Below are positions 10,621 to 19,404 of a stretch of DNA of 64,000 nucleotides, piece by piece. The notes under the pieces are model-generated. The model saw only the letters and a list, made by a program, of their open reading frames with translations, searched no databases and was not told the DNA's origin. The stretch's first letter is position 1. Each line of letters opens with the position of its first letter. The stretch comes from Candidula unifasciata (lineage: Eukaryota; Mollusca; Gastropoda; Stylommatophora; Geomitridae). The DNA lies in the NCBI GenBank assembly GCA_905116865.2, contig CAJHNH020000222.1:1-64000 (forward strand), read 5' to 3'. The position numbers were made by a program, and so were the translations under genes.

Positions 10621-10995
10621 GGGGAGCTGCGTGGTCTTGAGGAATGGTGTCCGCCTTGAGTGCTAGAGGTCCCCGTTTCAAGCTGGGTTGTTTTCACGTT
10701 TTCATTTCTAGCATTTTCCCTCTGGTCTCTGGGCAGTAAGACCAGAAGCCTATGTGTATTGTTGCACACATTAAAAAAATCCCATGGCAGTTGAAAATAG
10801 AAAAAAAGAGTAGCCTTACGGTACTGCCTGGGAAAAATGTAAAGTTAAAAAATTTATTCAAAGCATTTCAGGATCCTCGCCGGTGCAACAGAGTTTCTGC
10901 ACTGCGCTGAGATTCTTCGGACTCAGGCTTGAGTTAGAAGAAGAATGGAGCACTTATGGGTTACGGCTGTGTGCCATGATGCTGATCCATTGAAC
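10615..10995 (+). mobile_element. SINE family C copy
   Basis: tRNA-like head: GGGGAGCTGCGTGGTCTTGA (A box) and GTCCCCGTTTCAAGCTGG (B box). The body and 3' part carry GATCCTCGCCGGTGCAAC, GCGCTGAGATTCTTCGGACT and GAGCACTTATGGGTTAC. Other copies: 26590-26800, 37905-38290, 42340-42600, 59985-60360. Confidence 0.8.
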
Positions 10996-11119
10996 AAACA
11001 ATAAACAATTGCTAGATAAATAGCAAACAGCACAAAACAGGCAGTTACTTCTGAGTGTTAGTTGATTTTTTCAACTACAGTTTTAAAGGAGAAATGTATC
11101 TGCTGCAGTATATTCAACT

Positions 11120-11205
11120 ATGGTATGCATCTGAAGACAAACAATGAAAAACACCAGGCAACAAACTGTGCAATCTACTGTTTGTGTCTTTGTTTGTTCA
11201 AATGT
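11120..11205. mobile_element. Penelope-like terminal repeat (family H) beside the CCCH gene end
   Basis: ACAATGAAAAACACCAGGCA and CAAACTGTGCAATCTACTG match the other family H pieces. It begins just 3' of the CCCH stop codon, so it is probably transcribed in the 3' UTR. Confidence 0.5.
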
Positions 11206-11217
11206 ACAGGTGTTCAT

Positions 11218-11872
11218 TCATTGTTGGGGCAGAGTCCAAGGACGCTCCATCTCCCTCTGTTTCTGCAGAGATTCAAAAGCCTTTCTAGGAGGCACCAGAT
11301 GCTCCGCAACACCAAACCGTTTCTTCTTGTTCCTACCAGCCATATAGTTGTCTTCATCTACAGGTTCTGGTTCCAGCGGTCGCCGCCGAGCATCAAAATA
11401 TGCAGACGGGTGATAAACTTGATGGGAAGTCTGCACCGATGCCGATTTTTCAGTCTGGACATTTTCTTCCACAGTTCTATTTTCTGGGTCATGGAAAAAG
11501 CGACAGTTTTTGCCCATGTGGCATTTCCCTTTTCTAAACTTCCAACAGACAGGCTGATGGGCAGGTTTTTTGGGGGCTGCCTGTGTCAGTTTCACATGTT
11601 TTTCTAAAATCTGATTTTTGGCTTGCTCTGCTTCTTCAAAGGGATTCACAAACACTGAAGTGCCAATCCTTGATTTGGCTACCTCAAAAATACTTGGAAG
11701 TTTTTCGTGTCCACTGGAAAGTGGGTTTGGAAGTTTCTCTTCAGGCTCTGATTTCACTGGGGTTTCACATGTAGTAGATTCACTGAACTTCTTCTCATCT
11801 TCTTCATCGTCATCTGTTTGATCAGATGTCCCAAAAAAATTAGAGACTGAATCAGAAGGTTCTTGCTTGATT
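11218..11872 (-). CDS. CCCH zinc-finger protein, exon 2 (C-terminal part)
   Basis: This is the last coding exon of a 254-residue protein. Reading the minus strand, the acceptor is a T-rich tract ending GTTGCATTTCAG (AG at 11874-11873), and the exon starts at 11872 with the third base of a codon. That matches the phase of exon 1 (16445-16554), giving a shared Arg codon. It encodes IKQEPSDSVSNFFG, an acidic stretch, and a conserved-looking segment with FEVAKSRIGTSVFVNPFEEA. Then comes one CCCH finger of the form C-x7-C-x5-C-x3-H (CWKFRKGKC...C...FFH), a basic NKKKRFG patch, and the end WTLPQQ. Single CCCH fingers usually bind RNA; nuclear RNA-related function is therefore an inference. The IKQEP word resembles a SUMO site (psi-K-x-E). 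I cannot name the orthologue. The 3' UTR probably runs into a Penelope-like repeat at 11120-11205. Confidence 0.85.
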
Positions 11873-11924
11873 CTGAAATGCAACAACAACAAAATCTTAA
11901 AACCACGGGAAATGTTATAATAAA

Positions 11925-12115
11925 ATTAGTGGCATATCTTTTACAAAACATTGCAGAATCAACTCTAACATTTGTTTTGACAGTTTGTGTCTTTACTAGG
12001 CAATTTTATGTTCAGCAGTTTGCCACTGCTTTCTAAACAGTCGGCTCAGCTCTCCATACCAACAGTGAAATCAAAGCATTGCAGTCTGCTGCCAACTCAC
12101 CCACAGCTGGAATAC
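11925..12115 (-). mobile_element. SINE family D copy, diverged
   Basis: Has CATTGCAGAATCAACTCTAA, TTTGCCACTGCTTTCTAA and CCACAGCTGGAATAC. It is clearly family D but older than most copies in the window. Confidence 0.7.
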
Positions 12116-12153
12116 AACTGGGAAATTCAGAGTTATGAATGGTGTTTACAATG

Positions 12154-12368
12154 ATATAAAGGAGTGGTTCTCAACCTGTGGGTCGCGATCCTACTTTGGG
12201 TCGAACAACCCTTTCCCAGGGATTGCCAAAGAGACCATCGGAAAACACATATTCACTGAAGTTATAAAGTAGCAATGAAAAACACTGTATGGTTGGGGGT
12301 TGTCAAAACACGAGCAACTGTATTTGAGAGTCGCAGCATTAGGAAAGTTGAGAGCCGCTGTTATAAAG
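12154..12368. mobile_element. SPIN-like hAT MITE, 199 bp
   Basis: The element 12162-12360 begins GAGTGGTTCTCAACCTGTGG and ends TTGAGAGCCGCTG, an inverted pair of the hAT type. The interior carries GGGTCGCGATCC, GACCATCGGAAAACACATAT and AAGTAGCAATGAAAA, which I recognise as features of the SPIN group of hAT transposons. It is flanked by ATATAAAG and TTATAAAG, an 8-bp duplication with one mismatch. It is non-autonomous, with no ORF. Related copies: 24955-25135, 56315-56475, 61477-62133. Confidence 0.85.
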
Positions 12369-12479
12369 CTTAAAAAAAAATTACTTATACTGGACTTATC
12401 AATGGAGGTTAGAAAATGAACAAGTGCATGTTACTAGAAGAGTGGGACAAGAATGATACATGTAGTGAAGTGGATTCTT

Positions 12480-13030
12480 TAGGAATAGGATGCCATGGAC
12501 TGTGTTGCATGGAGGGCAGGAAATCCAGAAGGAATAGAGATAAAGGACAACATGACAGCATATAGCTTAAAAGGAGTTGAGCATCTCAGAAAAAGCACAT
12601 TAAAAACAATGGTCCTGAAATTCCATGCTCTAACTGCGGAGGACATTTCTCTGTGCTTTATTAATATCCTACCCCAAACAGGGGAAATCCACATGTCACA
12701 GGATAGTCTAATATTTCAGGGGGTGATAGATAGGCTGCAAGCAGTCGTAAGACCTTGGCTGCACTCTCTCATGGGAGGTAGGTGGGTTGGGACTAGGGCC
12801 AGTTCTAGATGTTTTGGGTTGTTAAAAGCATGAGAAAGCTGGGAAACTCAGTCTTACCACCCTCTAAAATGTCTGACGTCATCTGGGGTAGTATAGTAAT
12901 AAAGAACACATTTCTCAAACTGAGTGGCCCTTGCTCTCAGCACAGCCTTGTGTTGTGGTGCCCATGCATCCCTACAAAACAATATAGCATCCTGAAAGAA
13001 GGAAAGATGCCAACTATACCTATGTTATTA
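12480..13030 (+). mobile_element. Repeat K, interrupted by an 8-bp-TSD MITE
   Basis: The left part (12480-12651) encodes the frame starting MDCVAWRAGNPEG, related to 4496-4708. The sequence after the MITE (12909 on) resumes with AAACTGAGTGGCCC. Precise excision of the MITE between the two CATTTCTC copies would leave one continuous repeat. Confidence 0.5.
12644..12916. mobile_element. MITE (family N), 257 bp, perfect 8-bp TSD
   Basis: Element 12652-12908 starts TGTGCTTTATTAATATCCTA and ends TAGTATAGTAATAAAGAACA, an inverted pair of about 20 bp. It is flanked on both sides by CATTTCTC (12644-12651 and 12909-12916). It aligns along its length with the reverse complement of the element at 25222-25472. 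It has no coding capacity. The 8-bp TSD fits hAT, P or Merlin; the GGTGCTTTA-type end does not let me choose. Confidence 0.9.
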
Positions 13031-13164
13031 GAACCGGTATAAGCTCTTTCAGCCCCAATTAGTTGCTACTTCTATTCATTCAAATTTAAAACCATTATTT
13101 TAAACTAATAGATGTTGGACCTAAAAGTTGGATCTTATAGCAACACTAAAAGAAAGTAGATGTC

Positions 13165-13445
13165 ACAGTAGCTTCTTCTTCTTCTTGTTCACCGGCTGTA
13201 AACTCCGGCGCAAAGTTCTGGTTGTTCGTCCACTTCTGGACTGCAGTCCTGTTCCAGAACCTGAGTGTTACATGTGCATCCGTTTGACAGATCTGTATGC
13301 AGACTGTTGGTTCCTTGCCTTTCAGGCAGATGCACTCCAACTTCGAAGGATGCTCCCAATTAGTCGACTCTTATGACACGCTTTTGGTAAGCAGTGGGTC
13401 TATTCTTGTTTTTTCCATAGTAGGGCCCCAGAACCCACACGGGGA
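13165..13445 (-). mobile_element. SINE family B copy, full length
   Basis: A CTT-repeat (reverse of (AAG)n) tail at about 13170-13187, then TTCACCGGCTGTAAACTCCG, TCCTGTTCCAGAACCTGAGT, AATTAGTCGACTCTTATGAC and GGTCTATTCTTG...GGCCCCAGAACCCACACGGG at the 5' end. It is one of the most complete copies of the family. Confidence 0.85.
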
Positions 13446-13899
13446 GTCACAGAAGCAAATGGGATACAACAAACATGATGGGGCATCAACCAGAACAGAA
13501 TAGGAGTTGTTAACCTAAGAACACTTGGAGACATACTCAGGAGGAGATCGGAACACATATGTATATATGTCCGATAAAGATGATCTGTAAAACTAACAAT
13601 CAACAATGAGTTAAATAAAACAACTAATGTTTCTTCTTTCTGTCAACTACTGAATACTTGACCGCTGCAGTATTATAGATGATAGCTAGCCGAGCCTTGG
13701 CATGCTCAGTTGCTTGGTATGTTGGGAAGTAGTAAAGTCTTAGGCTGCCAGTGACCCCATTTATCCATCTTCTTCTCTGTCTCCCTCTGTATCTCGAGGT
13801 TCACATTCTCACACTGTAAGCTTATACTGCCAGCACTGTTGGATTCATTCTCACTAGGTTGACAAAGCATCTGTCTTTGTTTCTCACAGAATCTATTGT
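13446..13899. other. Unassigned intronic stretch
   Basis: No exon, repeat end or RNA that I can support. The small minus frames (13400-13606, 13706-13966) are not recognised. Confidence 0.3.
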
Positions 13900-14282
13900 T
13901 GGGTACTGTTCCATATCTGAGAAAGCTGGTCGAAGTGACAAGAAGGGACAGTTCGCAATCAGACAATATATTAAAATCTTAAAACCCAGGCCTTACAAAC
14001 CCAAGTGGATCAGGCACAGTTAAAATGGTTTGGACATGTATGCAGAATGACAGAAAAATCGGCCACCATGGCAGGCATGGGAGGCTAAAAACCAGGGAAC
14101 CAGACCTCCAGGGCGACGCAGCATGTGCTGGGAAGAGAACATCTGCCAGTCCCTGATCAAGGACTCGAATGGAACAAAGCCAGAAAGAAAACTGCTGATA
14201 GAGACATCTGGCGATCTTTCTGGCAAACCGGTACATCACAAAGTAGAAGAGGAATGACTAAGTAAGTAAGTAAGTAAGGGTA
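13900..14282 (+). mobile_element. RTE-like LINE 3' end with (TAAG)n tail
   Basis: Degenerate C-terminal coding region (VTRRDS..., then AQLKWFGHVCRMTEKS-like at about 14015-14060, GRRS, LIKDSNGTKPERKLL). It ends in TAAGTAAGTAAGTAAG at about 14260-14278, the short-repeat tail typical of RTE-type elements. The tail differs from the GAAG tail of the 19.4-kb family, so this is another subfamily. Confidence 0.7.
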
Positions 14283-14868
14283 TTGTTTCATCAGTTATTG
14301 TTTTGTGTGTGTGTGTGGTAATCTCATTTTTTGCAGTCTCTTCTGGTCTTGTTTGCAGCATATAATATTTGAAGTTACCAATAAATGCATGGTGAGCTGC
14401 TTGCTACTTAATGAGATAACATCCTTGTGAGGGCTCCAGGACTCTTCTGGAAAAAGGAAAAGAGATTAGGCTAACTGAGCCTTAACGGGTATGTCCCAAA
14501 AGACAACCAATGAAGGACTGGCCCAAATCAGAAGTGCTAGGTCTCCAGGCAGGTACATCCCAGCCTAGCTGTAAACCAGTAACAAAATGAGCACACTGCC
14601 CATGTAAGGGCAGTCTCACCAAGGTCCCTGATCTATAGTTATTGCACAGCCCTGCATTTTTGACAGCTTTCAGTACATTAGTGTGGTCCATTGGTCACCC
14701 ACTTTCAGATGGTTACACACTAACCTGTAATCAAATTGGTGTGGGTTAGAATTCCAGCAGTGTGGTCAAGGCTGATGATCTATGGTAATCATATTATCAC
14801 TCTGCCTTTCTGAAAAAAATTTAGAATTTTAGCCTGCTCTATTAGCCACCCATTTTTAACAGGAGCTG
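14283..14868. other. Unassigned intronic stretch
   Basis: A short (GT)n at about 14305-14317 and nothing else I can support. Probably unique or old repeat sequence. Confidence 0.3.
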
Positions 14869-15392
14869 GAGCAGAGGAAAGCTGTTGCTGCTAACATTAA
14901 CTACTGGGGCAGAGGAAAGCTGTTGCTGTTAACAGTAACTACTGGGGCAGAGGAAAGCTGTTGCTGCTAACAGTAACTACTGGAGCAGAGGAAAGCTGTT
15001 GCTGCTAACAGTAACTACTGGAGCAGAGGAAAGCTGTTGCTGCTAACAGTAACTACTGGAGCAGAGGAAAGCTGTTGCTGCTAATAGTAACTACTGGAGC
15101 AGAGGAAAGCTGTTGCTGTTAACAGTAACTACTGGAGCAGAGGAAAGCTGTTGCTGCTAACATTAACTACTGGGGCAGAGGAAAGCTGTTGCTGCTAACA
15201 GTAACTACTGGAGCAGAGGAAAGCTGTTGCTGCTAACATTAACTACTGGGGCAGAGGAAAGCTGTTGCTGCTAACAGTAACTACTGGAGCAGAGAAAAGC
15301 TGTTGCTGCTAACAGTAACTGGGGAAGAGAAAACATGTTGCTGTTAACAGTAACTGAAGAAGAGGAGAGGTGTTGCTGCTAATAGTTACTGG
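14869..15392. repeat. 38-bp minisatellite, about 13 units
   Basis: Unit GAGCAGAGGAAAGCTGTTGC plus TGCTAACAGTAACTACTG, 38 bp, well conserved in the middle and decaying after 15300 (ACTGGGGAAGAGAAAAC). The decayed units continue beyond the foldback MITE (GGGGAAGAGAGACATC at 15900), so the MITE landed inside the array edge. Confidence 0.95.
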
Positions 15393-15901
15393 GGCTATCC
15401 TCCGACTAACGGTCGACAAAGATGGCGGCCGCAAAATATCCAGCCAAGCCGCAGTCATGTGTTAATTGCGCGCTTCCGGCTACTTAATCTGCAGTCTTCC
15501 AGTGGTTTTCCGCCAACCGCTACTGCCAGGTGGCCCCCACGCCGCTCAAGCGCTTTTCCGGCAACTGTGGCTACCGCCACGTGGCCCCCGCGCTGCTCAT
15601 GCGGCGTGGATTGGCGCTAAACTAGACGGCTAGGACTCACGAGCAGTAGCTTCCGCATCTCCTGCAGCCTTGCTCGTGAGTCCTAGCCATCTAAGTTTAG
15701 CCCCAATCCACGCCGCATGAGCAGCGTGGGGGCCACGTGGCAGGGGCCACGTGGCGGTGGCCACGTGGCGGTGGCCACAGTTGCCGGAAAAGTGCATATT
15801 AAGTAGCCGGAAGCGCACAATTGACACGTGACTGCGACTCGGCTGGATATAATGCGGCCGCCATCTTTGCCGACCGTTAGTCAGAGGATAGCCGTTTCTG
15901 G
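15385..15901. mobile_element. Foldback MITE, 501 bp, arms about 240 bp
   Basis: Element 15393-15893 starts GGCTATCCTCCGACTAACGG and ends with its complement. The inverted arms fill almost the whole element and meet at about 15650. It is flanked by GTTACTGG (15385-15392) and GTTTCTGG (15894-15901), 8 bp with one mismatch. Both ends carry AAAGATGGCGGCC, a YY1-type motif. A single-arm relative is at 18568-18790. It lies 550 bp downstream of CCCH exon 1, within the intron. Confidence 0.88.
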
Positions 15902-15959
15902 GGAAGAGAGACATCTAGGCAACCACTAGTATTATTATTATTAGTATCAACAGTTATAA

Positions 15960-16300
15960 TACAGAAAAGATGAAACCAGCAGAGAATCACCAACAGGCAC
16001 TGAAACTGACAAGGAAACAATGACCGAGAAAGTGAGGGAGTTCAAAGGTGGAAGCAACCCTTAAGTACTAAACACACTGAGCACTGACTAACAGAGGTCA
16101 ACGCTGCTGGACTAGATTCCATCCATGATTGACTCTGAACTGACCGCACAGGATAGAAGGGAACTGATGAACAGACTGCGAGCCCTTTGTGATATGTAAT
16201 GGCACAACAAGACAGTGAATGAATTCATTCAGTCAGTGTATGAGTACTATCAGTGTATATGCATGTAATCATGTATTTTGTATTGTCGTACTGGACAGTA
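15960..16300 (+). mobile_element. Degenerate RTE-like 3' fragment
   Basis: Contains CACAGGATAGAAGGGAACTG and GCGAGCCCTTTGTGATATGT, closely paralleled at 31330-31400 (CACAAGATAGAATGGAATGG, GCCAGCCCTATTTGACATAT) in a fragment ending with the GAAG-type tail. It is too short to code. Confidence 0.45.
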
Positions 16301-16444
16301 CAGTACAAGACTATCGAGAATAGGTTAGCGTATACTACCACACAAATATCGCTAAAGTTACACAAATTATGCAGTACTAGATGAGCCCATAATTATGCAT
16401 TATTACAATAAATGTATGTGAATGTATATCAAAGCAATATTTAC

Positions 16445-16554
16445 CTAACTTCTTGCGTCTTGTCACTGCTGCTGTCATTTGACTCTTCATCATATTCACC
16501 ACCATCACTTAAATCACTATCTGAATAATCCGCAACCAGGGACGCCAATGCCAT
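16445..16554 (-). CDS. CCCH zinc-finger protein, exon 1 (start codon exon)
   Basis: On the minus strand the ATG is at 16554-16552, preceded by AAAAATAAT. The exon encodes 36 residues beginning MALASLVADYSDSD and ending DKTQEV, plus the first two bases (AG) of an Arg codon. The donor is G|GTAAAT at 16444. This phase fits the acceptor at 11872 exactly, and the acidic/Ser-rich style continues into exon 2. The frame was found from the splice logic, since it is too short to stand out by length. The M-x-x-x-x-LVADYSDSD start followed by an acidic tract is a style seen in nuclear RNA-processing proteins, but this is only a resemblance. Confidence 0.8.
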
Positions 16555-16760
16555 ATTATTTTTCTTTAAAATATGAATTCAACAGGCCGAATTAATCCGC
16601 ACCATAATTTTTCATTTCATAAAAATAACAGTTTATTAAAACTAAACTGGGAGAAGCTAAAACCAATTCTAAAAAACAATAAAAGTATCAACACCCGCCG
16701 CCATTAAAACCGTTTGTCAACAAACGGTGAAGATCTGTTCCGCAGAATCGACATTTCAAA
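16555..16760 (-). promoter_or_regulatory. Probable promoter/5' UTR region of the CCCH gene
   Basis: The 200 bp upstream of the start codon hold a GCCGCCAT motif (16697-16704; ATGGCGGC on the gene strand, a YY1-type core) and a near-perfect 20-bp palindrome ACCGTTTGTCAACAAACGGT (16709-16728). There is no clear TATA box. The transcription start is unknown. Confidence 0.35.
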
Positions 16761-17499
16761 CCAGGGCTGCCGAAATTATATTTGGGTTAAAAATTGCCAA
16801 AACGGTAAAAGCTTCTAAAAAAATTATTTTTATTTAAAAAGAAGAGTTTCAACATTATGTATAAAACTAACTAACCTTATATTTGGTCAGAATTTAAATT
16901 CTTCTGTATTATATTATTGCCGTAGAAAATTTTGCCCGTACAGTATTTTGTTGCGGCTTCCAGGTGGTTGTCTTGGAACAATAAGTTTGATCTGATCAGT
17001 GCACTTATTGCCGAAGTCTTAAAAAAAAGAGCAATAAAAAATTATAATATTGGTAAACAGAGAGAAAACTCTTTCTGCAGCTGCAGCGGATGAGGTAGTA
17101 CCAAAAGACTAATCATACATTTTATATAAATGGAAAGCGATTTTCATGCTCGACATTTCTTGTCTGAAATCTTAAACTTGACGCTTTTTAGTGTTTTTCC
17201 CCTTCATTACGTGTTTGATCTTGTACTATTAGTATTAGTTCTCTCCATTCTTTATTAATTTGTTCATTATATTTTTCCTTAACAAGGCTGTGAAATATCA
17301 CGTTCTTTCAGTACAATTTCGATGTAAAATGATCAACACGAAGCCAAAATTAAAAATACAGTTCCTAAAACGTAGCAAAACATCGGGTGTCATACCAAAA
17401 GTCTGGGTGTAACCAGATCGTCTGGCAGGCTGAATACACTCAGAGAAAAAGGCAAGAGCGACATATAACTCGATTATGACCGGTAAGAGCAAGAGGACC
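16761..17499. other. AT-rich stretch upstream of the CCCH gene
   Basis: No recognisable gene or repeat end. The 64-codon minus frame (17298-17492) is not recognised. Confidence 0.3.
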
Positions 17500-17650
17500 G
17501 CCGCGAAATATATGGATCGACAACATTAAAGACACTCTACGCCTTCACGGCATGACAATAGCCAGTGGCAGCCAACGTGCACTGGATCGCAAATTATTCC
17601 TCCCCACGGCGCTTAACGGCAGAAGTGGTTCATGATGATGATGAACATCA
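17500..17650 (+). mobile_element. RTE-like 3' end with (ATG)n tail
   Basis: CGACAACATTAAAGACACTC, GCATGACAATAGCCAGTGGC and a tail TGATGATGATGA. Paralleled at 52500-52615 (CGGCATGACGTTAGGCAATG). It is a third tail type among the RTE-like fragments here. Confidence 0.55.
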
Positions 17651-17745
17651 TTATTGAAACCCTGCGCTGGCTGCTGAAGGTGAGGACGGAGCATGCATGG
17701 GTACGCCCGAGTGCTGTGATGTCAATTCTTGACTCAACCAAAAGT
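17645..17745 (+). mobile_element. Family E fragment (RNase H-type LINE 3' coding end)
   Basis: CTGCGCTGGCTGCTGAAGGT and GAGTGCTGTGATGTCAATTC match the other family E pieces (23105-23230, 26155-26365, 37560-37885, 55255-55585, 57735-57880), where the frame reads TLRWLLKMGTERLWECP. Confidence 0.6.
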
Positions 17746-17999
17746 ACAGTTTTGCTTGGCAGGGTCAAATAATTCCGTTTACGAAAAGTACCAACTTCGG
17801 CAGCTCTGTCCTCAACGTTTGATTGGTAGAAAAGGTTAGAGAGTTATATTTAGTGCTACACATGATTCCGGTCCAGTGAACGTTCCACGCAGACGGACAA
17901 CACGTTGAACAGGCTCCCGTCTTCACATCCAGTCTGTGCTTTAAATTTAAAGTTTACAATCTCATTTAATTTGGTAGGTGAGAAGGAGGATTGATTTCT

Positions 18000-18110
18000 T
18001 TGCTTAGTTTGAACAAAGATTAAAGAAGACACAGTCAGTTACGACAGATTGCACTATTTATTGTAGTCATATTTCGCCGTGTCTTAGTAACTCAGATTAC
18101 TTACTACTAC
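18000..18110. mobile_element. Penelope-like terminal repeat (family H)
   Basis: GAACAAAGATTAAAGAAGAC, GATTGCACTATTTATTG and CATATTTCGCCGTGTC match the 24330-24440 piece. Confidence 0.5.
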
Positions 18111-18374
18111 TTCAACACTTGTACTTAATAGAGTAGTACAGTAAGTACTCACGGTACGGCCACTAACTAGAATAAAATGGAGCAGATAAATGAATCATTT
18201 ACAACATATAAAATCAACAGCTACCAGGCATCTGTTTTAGTTTAACGGGGCAAGTGCTAGTTCACAACCACTTTCTTAGTTTTCCATGACTATACTATAC
18301 TAGTTAACTTATCAACACTGAAAACGGCGACCCTAGGGGACACAATCCGTAATCTGTTGTTTTTACAGCGACCA

Positions 18375-18539
18375 TAAGGGACACAATCTATTGTTGGTTT
18401 ACATTCACATTATATTTTTCTCTATTATTTAATATTGCTTCAGATTAGAGTTAGGGCTAACTTTACCCCAAACCCTAATCTCAGAATATATTGAATATTA
18501 TTATGTAAACTTATACAAGCAATGGCTTATGTCCCCTTA
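18375..18539. mobile_element. Possible Tc1/mariner-type MITE, about 161 bp
   Basis: Element 18377-18537 starts AGGGACACAATCTATTG and ends CAATGGCTTATGTCCCCT, inverted with mismatches, and has TA on each side (18375-18376, 18538-18539). Confidence 0.55.
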
Positions 18540-18567
18540 CTTTCATGTCTAAAATATTAACTCTTTG

Positions 18568-18790
18568 GGCTATCCGCTGAATAACGGGCACAAAAGATGG
18601 CGGCCAAAAACAATGCCTCAGTCACGTGTAAATTACACACTTCCGGTGACTTAATTTGCGGTTTTCCGGCGACTACCACCACCGCCGAGAGTATCCCCCT
18701 CGCCGCTCACGTGGCGTGGATTGGGGCTTAACTAGATGGCTAGGACTCACGAGCAAAGCTACAGGAGATGCGAAAGCTGCTGCTCTTGAG
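18568..18790. mobile_element. Single arm of the foldback MITE family
   Basis: GGCTATCCGCTGAATAACGG, AAGATGGCGGCC, CTTCCGGTGACTTAATTTGC and GATGGCTAGGACTCACGAGC follow the left arm of the 15393-15893 element. The second arm is missing; the sequence changes after about 18790. Confidence 0.75.
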
Positions 18791-19074
18791 TCGTCTCCTT
18801 GTGAGAAAATTTTTGTTAATTTGAAGCCCCACCCTGGCTCTTGCCGGGAGCCGCAATATAGCCCGGTCATAAATATGGCCTAAGGGCTGAACACGGTTTC
18901 TTGGACCTCTCCACGGTAATCCTTATCTGCATGGTGGCACATTGTGTCATCGGATGTTTATCGCTTATGTGATGTCCTAGTGGGGTAAAAAGTCAGTCAG
19001 TTTATTTTCAAATAACACATTCAATAAAACAGACCATACTAATTCAATGCGTTAAATTTTGTTCCAAAGAATCT
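18791..19074. other. Unassigned stretch
   Basis: Nothing I can name; no gene or repeat partner was seen within the window. Confidence 0.3.
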
Positions 19075-19340
19075 TTTCAGGCATCATAACAGAGCATCAA
19101 AACAATAAGTATCTTCACACAAAACAAAGTTTGTGTAACACTCAGTTTGCCTGTAATTTTGTAGCTATAATCCTAAATAATAATAAGAATAGCACTAGAA
19201 CTAACTGACACTGAAGACAATCGTCTTTTCACTAATGTTTATTCTGTTTGTGCCAGCTGACTTTGCTATCGTTGTACCTTCACGTGAGGTACACATTAGA
19301 CATATCCCTCATCAAAGTTTGACTCTATAAATGACATGAC
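19075..19340. repeat. Dispersed repeat L
   Basis: AATAAGTATCTTCACACAAA, CTGACTTTGCTATCGTTG and CCCTCATCAAAGTTTGA recur in the same order at 22960-23290, where a family E piece interrupts them. Class unknown. Confidence 0.6.
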
Positions 19341-19404
19341 TAATTCGCAACTATATCTATATAACTTCAGATAAATCAAAGAGACACATACTTTATTTAC
19401 ATTT

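Larger units (their letters stand above)
11873..16444 (-). other. Intron of the CCCH gene (about 4.57 kb)
   Basis: Bounded by the donor GTAAAT (16444-16439, minus strand) and the acceptor ...GCATTTCAG ending at 11873. The phase is 2 on both sides. The intron contains SINE D, a SPIN-like hAT MITE, repeat K with a MITE inside it, SINE B, an RTE-like 3' end with a TAAG tail, a 38-bp minisatellite and a foldback MITE. Confidence 0.8.
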
